A stretch of 64,000 nucleotides of DNA from Neobacillus sp. Marseille-Q6967 (GCF_946151075.1 NZ_OX267715.1:2953881-3017880); one strand, 5' to 3'; numbered from the stretch's first letter, positions 51,739 through 60,335 are shown. Notes: generated by a model not told the origin, from the sequence alone. Program-made: numbers and translations.

Positions 51739-52842
51739 ATGATTTCTTTTGGGATTATGTCACTTAATTATGATAGCGAAACTTCTTATTTTCATGAGAT
51801 TGCATTCCGTGCAAGTTTATTCGATATGGAATGTTACCATTTTATTCCTACAGAAATCTCCCCGCAAACACTTTTCGTTAAAGGAAAGAAGTTTAATACG
51901 GAAACGGAACAATGGGATGATGGCCTATACCCTCTTCCCGAAATCCTTTATGATCGTTGTTTTTATGGAGACGACCACCATTCAAAAAAATGTATCCCGA
52001 TTGTCTCATGGTTAAAAAGCCGAAGCGATATTGCCTTTCTCGGCTATGGATTGCCCAACAAATTAGATTTATATCACGCATTGAACGAAACGATATTAGC
52101 ACCTTATTTACCGCCTAGTCAGCTTGTTGACCACACCGCTGCTGTTATAAAAGAACTAAACAAGCAGAAAAAACTAATCATCAAACCAATCAACGGGTCA
52201 CAAGGATATGGAATTTATTGTATAAAGAAAAATCATCACAATGTTCATGTAAAAACCGAAAAAAACAAAAAAATTATTTCGAGGATTTTTCCTAATGAAG
52301 AAAAGCTCATTAAATGGCTTAATACGTTACTAACACATCGTTCTTATCTCCTGCAGCCCTATCTGAAGCTGACAAATACAGACCTGCAGCCATTTGATAT
52401 CCGGATTCTTCTTCAAAAGAATGAAAACGGACAATGGGTGGAACGTGGAAGGGGAATCCGGACAGGAAATACTGGGGGAATTCTTTCAAATTTGAGTGCC
52501 GGTGCTATCGTAATGCCTTTTAAAGAATGGTCCGCTAAGCTTCCCGCAGGAAAAAAGGAAATGATTTGTAATGAACTCGATTTTGTTCTATCCAAATTAC
52601 CCCTCGAGTTGGAAAAAAAGCTGTCACCATTATTTGAAATCGGTATAGACATTGGTATCGCGGAAAATGGCGCCATTTGGATTTTAGATATAAATTCAAA
52701 GCCTGGGCGAAAGGTTTTATTCCAAACACATCCTGACTTAAAGGAAGTTCTGTATCAAGCCCCATTGAGATATGGAAAGTATATAGCCGAGAATGGATGT
52801 CAAGAAAGGAGGAATGATTATGAGAAAACGCTATTCCATTGA
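51739..52842 (+). CDS. YheC/YheD-type ATP-grasp spore protein, paralogue 2
   Basis: 367 residues, with the same two-domain plan: PEILYDRCF near residue 70, IIKPINGSQGYGIY near 145, FDIRILLQ near 215 and the Mg-binding end ILDINSKPGRK. All catalytic-type residues of the ATP-grasp domain look intact. The start follows AAAAGGAGG. Its 3' end overlaps the next gene by 23 bp, implying coupled translation. Confidence 0.88.
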   Translation: MISFGIMSLNYDSETSYFHEIAFRASLFDMECYHFIPTEISPQTLFVKGKKFNTETEQWDDGLYPLPEILYDRCFYGDDHHSKKCIPIVSWLKSRSDIAFLGYGLPNKLDLYHALNETILAPYLPPSQLVDHTAAVIKELNKQKKLIIKPINGSQGYGIYCIKKNHHNVHVKTEKNKKIISRIFPNEEKLIKWLNTLLTHRSYLLQPYLKLTNTDLQPFDIRILLQKNENGQWVERGRGIRTGNTGGILSNLSAGAIVMPFKEWSAKLPAGKKEMICNELDFVLSKLPLELEKKLSPLFEIGIDIGIAENGAIWILDINSKPGRKVLFQTHPDLKEVLYQAPLRYGKYIAENGCQERRNDYEKTLFH

Positions 52843-54184
52843 ATTTGCCGAATATAGTCAGCCGATTATCTACTGTCCTTCGGAGCTTTTAAAGGATGCT
52901 CCGCTTAACAAAATTGCATTTGGTTCTAAAACAATCGAAGTAACGTTTAAATCTCATTCCAAAAAGAATGATAGAATTGTCCTTAATCAAATTATCAAGG
53001 AAAACCTCCAATTTCCTGACCTTGCCGTAAGATTGCATGCTTTTGTTGATAGCATGATCCTAAATATCGGACCGCTAATCGGAATTTATACTGCCGGCTT
53101 TACCCCATTTCCCCACCGTCCGATTGGTGAAAGGACTAACTTTTTTGCAAAACTGCTTTCGGTACAAAAATCAGTTGGTGCATTGCCTTTTGTATTTGGT
53201 GAACAGCATATCAATTGGGACAAAGGAACAATAAATGGATACTTTTATCAAGAGAATAACTGGAAAACCTTTGAAGTGCCTTTTCCAAATGTAGTGTATG
53301 ACCGTCTTCCTAACAGGAGAAGTGAAAGGAATCCGAAACTCATCCAGGTTAAGGAACGTTTACAAAGAGAATACTTAATTCCATGGTATAATCCTGGATT
53401 TTTTAATAAACTCGATATTTATGATAGATTATTACAGGAACCATTAGCAGCAACTTATCTTCCTGAAACCCATCCCTTTACATCCTTTTCGTCTATTGAA
53501 TCCTTGCTTACCAAATACGGGCATGTATACTTAAAACCGATAAACGGCAGCCTTGGATTAGGCGTTCATCAAATTATTTATGATAAATTTGATGATAACT
53601 ATTACTGCCGTTACCAAGATAAAGAAGGGATTAATCGTCTGCGGAAATTCCCGACATTGGAAGGTTTGTTTAAAACCGTTTTTGCCAGCCGTAAACTCGA
53701 TACAATGCTCGTGCAGCAAGGGATTCACTTACTTAGGCATGAGCAGCGCCCCATTGACTTTCGCATCCATACGAACAAGGATGACGAAGGAAAATGGCAT
53801 GTTACAGCGATCGCTGCAAAAATTGCCGGACCTGGCAGTGTGACCACTCATAAACGCAGCGGAGGGGAAATTAAAACGCTATCAGAATTGTTTTCCGAAG
53901 AGGAATGTAAACTTTATACAGAAAGACTTTCAAAAGCAGCTCTGATTCTAAGCAACAGTATTGCAAACACCATGGAAGGAATCATAGGAGAAATTGGCTT
54001 TGATTTAGGAATTGACAGGTACGGTGATGTATGGCTGTTTGAAGCAAACTCTAAGCCGGGACGATCCATCTTCAGCCACCCTGCGCTTAAGGAATTTGAC
54101 TATTTAACACGTAAACTGTCTATTGCTTTTGGGGTGTTCTTAACGGAACAGGCCATTCTGTACCCAGAGGAAATAATCAAATGA
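52820..54184 (+). CDS. yheD: YheD-like ATP-grasp spore protein, paralogue 3
   Basis: 454 residues, about 90 longer than its neighbours and close to B. subtilis YheD (453). An extra N-terminal domain (about residues 1-85) precedes the shared part. The shared part has FPNVVYDRLPNRR, YLKPINGSLGLGV, PIDFRIHTNKDDEG and LFEANSKPGRS. The ATG at 52820 has AAAGGAGG upstream; the earlier in-frame codon lies inside paralogue 2. It overlaps paralogue 4 by 4 bp. Confidence 0.9.
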   Translation: MRKRYSIEFAEYSQPIIYCPSELLKDAPLNKIAFGSKTIEVTFKSHSKKNDRIVLNQIIKENLQFPDLAVRLHAFVDSMILNIGPLIGIYTAGFTPFPHRPIGERTNFFAKLLSVQKSVGALPFVFGEQHINWDKGTINGYFYQENNWKTFEVPFPNVVYDRLPNRRSERNPKLIQVKERLQREYLIPWYNPGFFNKLDIYDRLLQEPLAATYLPETHPFTSFSSIESLLTKYGHVYLKPINGSLGLGVHQIIYDKFDDNYYCRYQDKEGINRLRKFPTLEGLFKTVFASRKLDTMLVQQGIHLLRHEQRPIDFRIHTNKDDEGKWHVTAIAAKIAGPGSVTTHKRSGGEIKTLSELFSEEECKLYTERLSKAALILSNSIANTMEGIIGEIGFDLGIDRYGDVWLFEANSKPGRSIFSHPALKEFDYLTRKLSIAFGVFLTEQAILYPEEIIK

Positions 54185-55227
54185 AGACCATCGAACCTGA
54201 CAAACGATTCCCGCTTGTTGGCATCCTGACCTCACGTAAGAAAACCGGAGAAATTGCCGGAAACGGCTCACTATTTATGGAAATCCAAAAAAAGCTTATT
54301 TCATTGGATGGAATAAGCTTTGTTTTTACCCTCGATGGAATAAAGGGGGAAACAATAGAAGGTTTTATCTATTCACTTGAAAAAAATTCATGGGAACTGG
54401 CAGAAGTCCCTTTTCCCGATATTATTTACAATCGAATCCCGTTTCGAAGCCATGAACAGGATGAAAAATATTCTGATTTCTTGTCATTGTTAAAGAAAAA
54501 AAACATTCCTTTTTTTAACCCGGGCTTTATTGATAAATATGAATTATATTGCCTGTTAAAGGATAACAAAGTTCTAAACTCATTTTTACCTGATACCATT
54601 CTTGCTAATCAACAACAAAAACTCAATTCCTTTCTAAAAAAGCACGCTAGTATCTATCTCAAACCAGCTTGTTCGTCAAAGGGAAAAGGAATTTTTAAAT
54701 TAGCCATCACCGAGAAGCAGAAAGTTCATCTAGAAGGATTAATTAAAAAACAAACTTATAAATCCTTTAATCAGTTTTGGGATGAATGGAATCCTCATTT
54801 ATGTTTAAAACAATATGTAGCCCAAGAAGAGATCAAATCGAGTTTGATAAATGGTAAACGGTTTGATTTTCGAATCCTTGCCCATGCCGTCAACGATCTT
54901 TACGTTGTAACGGGGGTAGGTATAAGGCAATCACAGCATCAAGACCTAACCACTCATATTCCCACTGGCGGGCGGCTGGTTCCATACCAGCTCATCCAAA
55001 CAGAGGAGCATGACCGGTTTATTCAAAAGATTGTTCAAGAGATTGGGAGAACACTAACCCGGAATATTGGCTTTTTTGGTGAATTCTCAATTGATGCCGC
55101 CATTAATCAAGCTGGAAAGTACTATATCTTTGAGGTGAATTCAAAACCAATGAGTTTCGATGAACCCGAAATCGAAAAAAGAAAAATAGATCAGCTTTGC
55201 AAACTTTTTCTTCAATTATCATCCTGA
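54181..55227 (+). CDS. yheC: YheC-like ATP-grasp spore protein, paralogue 4
   Basis: 348 residues and the most diverged of the set. PDIIYNRIPFRS is near residue 82, and the lysine loop reads YLKPACSSKGKGIF rather than KP-NGS-G. RFDFRILAHA and FEVNSKPMSFDEPE are also present. Start overlaps the preceding stop (ATGA). The order YheD then YheC matches the B. subtilis pair, so paralogues 3 and 4 are the likely orthologues and 1 and 2 the extra copies. Confidence 0.85.
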   Translation: MKTIEPDKRFPLVGILTSRKKTGEIAGNGSLFMEIQKKLISLDGISFVFTLDGIKGETIEGFIYSLEKNSWELAEVPFPDIIYNRIPFRSHEQDEKYSDFLSLLKKKNIPFFNPGFIDKYELYCLLKDNKVLNSFLPDTILANQQQKLNSFLKKHASIYLKPACSSKGKGIFKLAITEKQKVHLEGLIKKQTYKSFNQFWDEWNPHLCLKQYVAQEEIKSSLINGKRFDFRILAHAVNDLYVVTGVGIRQSQHQDLTTHIPTGGRLVPYQLIQTEEHDRFIQKIVQEIGRTLTRNIGFFGEFSIDAAINQAGKYYIFEVNSKPMSFDEPEIEKRKIDQLCKLFLQLSS

Positions 55228-55310
55228 AAAAGAACAAAAATTTTTAACTGGATTGTATGCCTTCATTCCCGTAATCTAGAAATAAGAAATAAAACTAGGG
55301 GGCATAAAGG

Positions 55311-55520
55311 ATGTTGATGCATTTTCAGTTTAAGCCGCTTTATGAAAATAAAAAGATACCAGGCTGGGATTTTAGTTTTTATTATAAGAAACAGCGATTT
55401 ACTGGTATCTACCATCCAACAGGTAAAATTGAATGGACTACAAACACACCTGAACAAGAAGATATTGAAAGATTGACTAGTCAGGTTCATGAACTCATGC
55501 TGTTTCACGTATATGATTAA
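55311..55520 (+). CDS. Small YheE-like protein
   Basis: 69 residues, aromatic-rich (FQFKPLYENKKIPGWDFSFYYKK) with the end HELMLFHVYD, like the YheE family that accompanies yheC/yheD. Possibly a spore-associated protein; function unknown. AGGGGG lies 8 nt before the ATG at 55311; the in-frame ATG at 55317 with AAAGG upstream is an alternative start. Confidence 0.7.
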   Translation: MLMHFQFKPLYENKKIPGWDFSFYYKKQRFTGIYHPTGKIEWTTNTPEQEDIERLTSQVHELMLFHVYD

Positions 55521-55575
55521 GGTATATTTGCATGAAAAACACCTCTTTCCACACAATAACTAAAAAAGGAAAGGG

Positions 55576-55776
55576 ATGAACAGCATGCAGGAAAGAGAAG
55601 GTACGAAAGCAAAAGAGGATTTATTATATGAAGGCAGAGATAAAATATTTTTAGATGAGGACCGCATTATAAATGAAGGTCTGTCCGGGGGATCTGTTCA
55701 TGCGCGTCATGATACAGCCAATATTGAAGAGGCACGAGAGCTTGAAAAAGAACAACCGCCTTACAAAGCTGAATGA
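55576..55776 (+). CDS. Small acidic YozQ-like protein (DUF4025 type)
   Basis: 66 residues, hydrophilic, with the pattern LLYEGRDKIFLDEDRIINEGLSGGSV seen in YozQ-type small Bacillus proteins and a Glu-rich tail. No membrane segment or signal peptide. AAAGG lies just before the ATG at 55576, and the ATG at 55585 is a second candidate. A good terminator follows. Confidence 0.68.
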   Translation: MNSMQEREGTKAKEDLLYEGRDKIFLDEDRIINEGLSGGSVHARHDTANIEEARELEKEQPPYKAE

Positions 55777-55785
55777 CAAAGAAAT

Positions 55786-55820
55786 GGCTGGCCTGACAAT
55801 AATTGGCCGGCTTTTTTTGT
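55786..55820 (+). terminator. Terminator after the ATP-grasp/small-protein cluster
   Basis: GCTGGCC/GGCCGGC stem followed by TTTTTTTG. Confidence 0.85.
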
Positions 55821-55886
55821 TAATTTTCTTTTTCTCTAATAAGAAATGCTATAATTTACATTATTACAAAAATGGAGAAGTTGACT

Positions 55887-56801
55887 GTGCTGAAGAAATT
55901 AATCCCATTATACAAGAACTCGTTTATTCTTTCAGAACTCCCGGAAAAACGATCCGAAATGATACATTATTTTTTTGATGTAAAAGCCAATGAATGGATG
56001 GGTATACCTAAATCCAGTATCACGGAAAAGGAAGTGACTCTGCTTAAAACTCTTTATGAATTGGTTGAGTTTCATACCCACTCCAATCATACCTTAGCTG
56101 GAAAATGGTATGAATTTTTATTTTTAAATGGACCCATTCCTCTTTCACGATTTGAAAATAAGGTGCGCATCATTCAGTTTTCCATAAAAAATGATGCTAT
56201 TGATACTTCAGAGATCGAATCAGCCCTAAAAGGTTTTTTTACCGATGATGTCATTATTATTTGGGAAAATGACCATAATGGCATGGTAATTGAGGAAAAT
56301 ACAAAAGTTTCCCTTACAGAGAATGAATTAAGCTCCATCACGGATACAATTGAAAGTGATTTATATATTAAAATTTCCTTTTATCTTGGAAAATCATTGC
56401 CTGTCTCAGAGCAACTTCGTGACCAATTTTATCAGGAAAGAGAGTTTTTTACGCTAGCGAAAAACATAATGGAGAACCCTGCCTTACTGAACTTTGAAAA
56501 GGTTTTCCCAGCGATTGTAGCCCAGAATCTATCGGAAAACCTTATACAAAAGCTGGATAAAGAAATGATTCAAACGTTTAGAGACGATCCAGAGATTTAC
56601 GTAACGATTAAAGTATTTTTAGAAAATAATTTAAATGCAAGCATGACTGCAAAGAAACTATATATCCATCGAAATACACTTCAGTATCGGATTGATAAGT
56701 TTGCCGAAAAAACCGGAATTCCAATCAAGGACTTTTATAGTGCCTTTACAGTATTTTTAGGGTGTATGCTTTATGAGCAAGACAATTTGCACAAAAAATA
56801 A
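55887..56801 (+). CDS. PucR/CdaR-type transcriptional regulator
   Basis: About 304 residues with a C-terminal helix-turn-helix of the PucR type, NNLNASMTAKKLYIHRNTLQYRIDKF (last 55 residues). The middle region has no recognisable sensor motif. The frame can start at ATG 55872, but GGAG of that region lies 9 nt before the GTG at 55887, which I prefer. An extended -10 (TGCTATAAT near 55850) lies upstream. It may control the adjacent msmX, but this is only inferred from position. Confidence 0.82.
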   Translation: MLKKLIPLYKNSFILSELPEKRSEMIHYFFDVKANEWMGIPKSSITEKEVTLLKTLYELVEFHTHSNHTLAGKWYEFLFLNGPIPLSRFENKVRIIQFSIKNDAIDTSEIESALKGFFTDDVIIIWENDHNGMVIEENTKVSLTENELSSITDTIESDLYIKISFYLGKSLPVSEQLRDQFYQEREFFTLAKNIMENPALLNFEKVFPAIVAQNLSENLIQKLDKEMIQTFRDDPEIYVTIKVFLENNLNASMTAKKLYIHRNTLQYRIDKFAEKTGIPIKDFYSAFTVFLGCMLYEQDNLHKK

Positions 56802-56888
56802 CGAAACAAATTTGTGCAGGTTGTCCATATGGATTGAAAACCTTTTCATGTAAACTGAAGGTAACTAAAGCAGGGAGGGTTTTCCAAA

Positions 56889-57986
56889 ATGGCTGAATTA
56901 AAATTAGATCATATTTTCAAAATTTACGATAATAAAGTAACTGCCGTTCAAGACTTTAACCTACATATTCAAGATAAGGAGTTTATCGTATTTGTAGGTC
57001 CATCAGGGTGCGGTAAGTCGACAACGCTAAGAATGATCGCTGGTTTAGAGGAAATTTCTAAAGGGGACTTTTTCATTGATGGTAAGCGAGTGAATGATGT
57101 TGCACCAAAAGATCGTGATATCGCGATGGTATTCCAAAACTACGCTCTATATCCGCATATGACTGTTTATGATAATATGGCATTTGGTTTAAAGCTTCGT
57201 AAATTCCCAAAAGAGGAAATTGATCGCCGTGTAAATGAAGCAGCAAAAATCTTAGGTTTAGAAACCTACCTAAAAAGAAAACCAAAAGCATTGTCAGGCG
57301 GTCAGCGCCAGCGTGTTGCACTTGGACGTGCGATTGTCCGTGATGCAAAAGTATTCTTAATGGATGAACCGCTTTCAAACCTTGATGCAAAACTTCGTGT
57401 TGCGATGCGTGCGGAAATTGCGAAATTGCACCGTCGTTTAAATACAACTACTATCTACGTTACACACGACCAAACAGAAGCGATGACAATGGCAACAAGA
57501 TTGGTTGTTATGAAAGATGGAGTAATTCAACAGGTTGGTTCACCAAAAGAAGTCTATGAGAAGCCTGAAAATGTCTTTGTTGGCGGATTTATCGGCTCTC
57601 CAGCTATGAACTTCTTTAACGGAAAATTAGAAGGCGGCAAGTTTGTTGTTGGCAAAACTGCCCTTACTGTTCCAGAAGGTAAAATGAAGGTGCTTCGTGA
57701 AAAAGGCTACGAAGGAAAATCCATTATTTTAGGGATTCGTCCTGAAGATATTCATGATGAGCCTGTGTTTATTGATGCTGCGGCCGGTACTAAAATTACT
57801 TCCAATGTAGATGTTGCTGAATTAACTGGTGCTGAATTAATGGTATATTCAAGCATTGAAGGGCAGGACTTCGTGGCACGCCTTGATTCACGTGCTGATG
57901 TTCATCCTGGCAATACCCTTGAATTAGCATTTGATTTAAATAAAGGACATTTCTTTGACGCTGATACAGAAGTACGCATCCGCTAA
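56889..57986 (+). CDS. msmX: Multi-sugar ABC transporter ATP-binding protein MsmX/UgpC
   Basis: An energising ATPase of 365 residues, shared by several carbohydrate importers in Bacillus. Walker A is GPSGCGKST (about residues 37-45), the Q-loop is VFQNYALYPHM, the signature is LSGGQRQRVALGRA, Walker B is VFLMDEPLSNLDAK, and the C-terminal regulatory OB (TOBE) domain runs from about residue 240. No sugar-specific permease genes are adjacent, as expected for a shared ATPase. GGGAGGG precedes the start. Confidence 0.95.
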   Translation: MAELKLDHIFKIYDNKVTAVQDFNLHIQDKEFIVFVGPSGCGKSTTLRMIAGLEEISKGDFFIDGKRVNDVAPKDRDIAMVFQNYALYPHMTVYDNMAFGLKLRKFPKEEIDRRVNEAAKILGLETYLKRKPKALSGGQRQRVALGRAIVRDAKVFLMDEPLSNLDAKLRVAMRAEIAKLHRRLNTTTIYVTHDQTEAMTMATRLVVMKDGVIQQVGSPKEVYEKPENVFVGGFIGSPAMNFFNGKLEGGKFVVGKTALTVPEGKMKVLREKGYEGKSIILGIRPEDIHDEPVFIDAAAGTKITSNVDVAELTGAELMVYSSIEGQDFVARLDSRADVHPGNTLELAFDLNKGHFFDADTEVRIR

Positions 57987-58021
57987 AAAAAAGGCCTCGT
58001 TTATACGAGGCCTTTTTTATT
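57985..58021. terminator. Terminator of msmX, bidirectional
   Basis: AAAGGCCTCG/CGAGGCCTTT stem with A and T runs on both sides. Confidence 0.92.
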
Positions 58022-58025
58022 TTAC

Positions 58026-58268
58026 CTATTCTTTAATAAAAATGATTTCATCCTTTTGACAGGACGGGCAATGGTATAGGTGCGGACATTTTTGCCCGGA
58101 ATTCGTATCTGGGTAGCCATCTTCCATTTTCATTAAGTCAATTTCCATATAAGGACTGTAATCATCAAAAAAATCAATGAGACGGCCGCTTTCCTCCATT
58201 TGATTTCCACAATTCGTACATAGCAGATAGGCTTCTCGTAAACCATTACATATTGGGCATACTGACAT
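58026..58268 (-). CDS. Small zinc-ribbon protein, unknown
   Basis: About 80 residues with three CxxC-type pairs: CPIC and CTNC near the N-terminus and CPxxxxCPSC near the C-terminus. Two zinc ribbons are suggested, separated by an acidic segment (FFDDYSPYMEIDLMKMEDG). I do not recognise a named family. The frame begins at 58280. AAGGG abuts that ATG, so the ATG at 58268 is the more likely start. Confidence 0.65.
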   Translation of the reverse strand: MSVCPICNGLREAYLLCTNCGNQMEESGRLIDFFDDYSPYMEIDLMKMEDGYPDTNSGQKCPHLYHCPSCQKDEIIFIKE

Positions 58269-58358
58269 TGTTTTCTTCATCCCTTATCGATAGTTTAGGT
58301 TTAGTTTGTGTTACCTTATCAGCAGTATGTGATGGAATAAATTACTAATTCCTAAATC

Positions 58359-58387
58359 GTATAAGCTCTTGGATTTTAAACATAATA
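58359..58387 (+). promoter_or_regulatory. Forespore (sigma-G/sigma-F-like) promoter of the SASP gene
   Basis: -35 GTATA (58359-58363), 17-bp spacer and -10 CATAATA (58381-58387) fit the known sigma-G/sigma-F consensus. The predicted start near 58394 leaves a leader of about 220 nt. Confidence 0.65.
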
Positions 58388-58421
58388 ATGATTACAAAGC
58401 AAGCAACAACCAATCAAAATT

Positions 58422-58586
58422 TAACCGATGGGTTACACCATTCAGAGGGTCACTAGCCGGTGCAAGCCCGGCTAACCCAGCCACACAGTAAGATGAAGCA
58501 TCTCCATTATTAACTTTATAGGATGGGTTAGGCCAAGGTGGCAATGGTTATCATAACCATGATGGTTCAATTCCATACTGACCCCA
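58422..58586 (+). ncRNA. Structured leader RNA with two tRNA-like T-arm modules, upstream of SASP
   Basis: Module 1: TGGGTTA (58429-58435) pairs with TAACCCA (58473-58479). Directly against the 3' strand stands the hairpin GCCGG-TGCAAGC-CCGGC (58456-58472), and the stem is followed by GCCA, like a tRNA 3' end. Module 2: GGGTTAG (58525-58531) pairs with CTGACCC (58578-58584). It encloses GCC/GGC (58532-58542), a perfect ATGGTTAT/ATAACCAT hairpin (58544-58560) and ATGG-TTCAATT-CCAT with a canonical T-loop. AGATG-AAG-CATCT (58491-58503) lies between them. Both modules start GATGGGTTA. Competing partners for the 3' strands exist at 58422-58426 and 58447-58450. Family unknown. Confidence 0.6.
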
Positions 58587-58614
58587 AAATTATTAAGAGG
58601 AGTGTTATTCAACT

Positions 58615-58818
58615 ATGGCTAGTAACAACAACTCTAATCAACTTTTAGTAAACGGAGCACAACAAGCACTTGATCAAATGAAGCTAGAAATTGCTCAAGA
58701 ATTCGGCGTAAATCTTGGTGCAGACACTACTTCTCGTGCTAACGGTTCTGTCGGAGGAGAAATCACTAAGCGTCTGGTTCAAATGGCAGAGCAACAACTT
58801 GGCGGTTTCCAACGCTAA
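58615..58818 (+). CDS. Alpha/beta-type small acid-soluble spore protein (SASP)
   Basis: A DNA-coating spore protein of 67 residues that saturates forespore DNA and protects it from UV and heat. The family core is complete: NQLLVNGAQQALDQMKLEIAQEFGV, with the GPR protease site in the KLEIAQEFG segment, and NGSVGGEITKRLVQMAEQQL. AAGAGGAG lies 12 nt before the ATG. Its leader is unusually long and structured (see 58422-58586), and a forespore-type promoter lies upstream of that. Confidence 0.96.
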   Translation: MASNNNSNQLLVNGAQQALDQMKLEIAQEFGVNLGADTTSRANGSVGGEITKRLVQMAEQQLGGFQR

Positions 58819-58859
58819 TCTTTAACAAACCTCGAAAAAACAAATAAATAAAATGGCTT

Positions 58860-58892
58860 AGCCCCCTCCCATTTGCGGAGGGGGCTTGCATT
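58860..58892. terminator. Terminator of SASP gene, shared with fumC
   Basis: AGCCCCCTCC/GGAGGGGGCT stem with a short T-rich tail. It sits between the converging SASP and fumC genes. Confidence 0.8.
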
Positions 58893-58897
58893 GTGTA

Positions 58898-60277
58898 TTA
58901 AACCATATTTTCAGGTTTCATCCATTGATCAAATTGTTCTGCCGTTACATACCCAGTTTTGACAGCCGCTTCTTTTAGGGTAGTATTTTCCTTATATGCA
59001 AGCTTTGCAATCTCGGCGGCTTTTTCATATCCAATATAGGGGTTTAACGCGGTTATCAGCATTAAAGACCGTTCCACATGCTGATGGATTACCTCTATAT
59101 TGGCTTCTATCCCCACTGCACATTTTTCGCGAAATGACCGAATACTGTCAGAGAGTAACGTGATCGATTGAATTAAATTATAAATAATCACAGGCTTGAA
59201 GACATTTAATTCAAAATTCCCCTGACTTGCAGCAAATGCAATGGCTGCATCATTGCCAAACACCTGACAAACCACCATGGTTAAAGCTTCACTTTGTGTA
59301 GGATTTACCTTCCCTGGCATAATCGAGCTGCCTGGTTCGTTTGCGGGAATGATTATTTCACCAATCCCACTTCGAGGCCCGCTGGCAAGCCAGCGAACAT
59401 CGTTGGCTATTTTCATTAAATCCGCTGCAAGTGCCTTAAGGGCACCATGTAGGAAGACGATTTCATCATGGCTTGTTAAGGCTTGAAATTTATTCTGTGA
59501 AGATTGAAATGGATATCCTGTCATTTTAGATAATTGCTCTGCTACTTTACCGCCAAATGCAGGGTCGGCATTTATCCCTGTTCCAACAGCTGTACCGCCA
59601 ATGGCTAAATCCAGTAAATAGGTTCCGGCTTCTATAGCCATTTTTTCATCCTTTTCAAGCATCGTCCTCCACCCGCTAACTTCTTGGCCAAGAGTTAAAG
59701 GAGTCGCATCCTGTAAATGAGTTCTTCCGATTTTCACTAACTTCATAAATTTCTTTTCTTTGCATAACAAAGTATCCTTCAGTTCGTTTATTGCTGGAAT
59801 CAACTGTTCCTTCAATTTAAGAAAAGCCGCGATATGCATCGCAGTTGGAAAAGTATCATTTGAGCTCTGAGACCTATTAACATCATCATTGGGATGAACC
59901 CTTGCGGCTGAACCTTGACTCTTTAGTATTTCATTTGCACGGTTAGCAATGACCTCATTCACATTCATATTTGTTTGTGTACCACTCCCAGTCTGCCATA
60001 CAGACAAAGGGAAATGCTGATCATAGTCCCCTTTTAGAATCTGGTCACAAACTGTCATAATCGCTTTACTTTTGGAATCATCTAATTTCCCTAATTGATG
60101 GTTTACAATTGCAGCAGCTTTTTTAATTAAGGTTAAGGCATAGATCACTTCAATTGGCATTTTTTCTAAACCGATTGAAAAATTCTCTCTGCTTCTCTGT
60201 GTTTGAGCCCCCCAAAATTTATCTTTCGGGACCTTCACTTCACCAAGTGTATCTTTTTCCAAACGATATCCTTCCAT
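58898..60277 (-). CDS. fumC: Class II fumarate hydratase FumC (CitG)
   Basis: An iron-independent TCA-cycle fumarase of 459 residues. Signatures are GSGTQTNMNVNEVIANRA (about residue 97), RVHPNDDVNRSQSSNDTFPTA (about 129) and the lyase loop GSSIMPGKVNPTQSEA (about 315-330), with the catalytic serine. The ATG at 60277 follows AAAGGGG; the longer frame to 60322 has no such site. B. subtilis calls it citG. Confidence 0.96.
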   Translation of the reverse strand: MEGYRLEKDTLGEVKVPKDKFWGAQTQRSRENFSIGLEKMPIEVIYALTLIKKAAAIVNHQLGKLDDSKSKAIMTVCDQILKGDYDQHFPLSVWQTGSGTQTNMNVNEVIANRANEILKSQGSAARVHPNDDVNRSQSSNDTFPTAMHIAAFLKLKEQLIPAINELKDTLLCKEKKFMKLVKIGRTHLQDATPLTLGQEVSGWRTMLEKDEKMAIEAGTYLLDLAIGGTAVGTGINADPAFGGKVAEQLSKMTGYPFQSSQNKFQALTSHDEIVFLHGALKALAADLMKIANDVRWLASGPRSGIGEIIIPANEPGSSIMPGKVNPTQSEALTMVVCQVFGNDAAIAFAASQGNFELNVFKPVIIYNLIQSITLLSDSIRSFREKCAVGIEANIEVIHQHVERSLMLITALNPYIGYEKAAEIAKLAYKENTTLKEAAVKTGYVTAEQFDQWMKPENMV

Positions 60278-60335
60278 TTGTCTCAACCCCTTTGTGAAAA
60301 TAACCCAAACATATTTTACCATTTATTTCATTTAA

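Noticed and set aside
58447..58491. A cobalamin riboswitch
   Set aside because: The GGTGCAA hairpin and the CCC-GCCAC stretch resemble its core. However, I could not place the complete B12-box 3' half or a loop complementary to TGCAAGC, and the downstream gene has no B12 link. It is left as an alternative for an Rfam scan to decide.
58534..58545. A T-box leader motif (CAAGGTGGCAA resembling AGGGTGGNACCGCG)
   Set aside because: The match is partial, no antiterminator/terminator pair with a T run lies before the gene, and a SASP gene is not an amino-acid-related target.
58525..58586. A tRNA gene in the SASP leader (cloverleaf-like fold with canonical TTCAATT T-loop)
   Set aside because: At about 60 nt it is too short. 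The linker between acceptor and D-arm and the variable loop are missing, the anticodon-type loop lacks the invariant U33, and the 3' end is not a proper CCA. It is treated as tRNA-like only.
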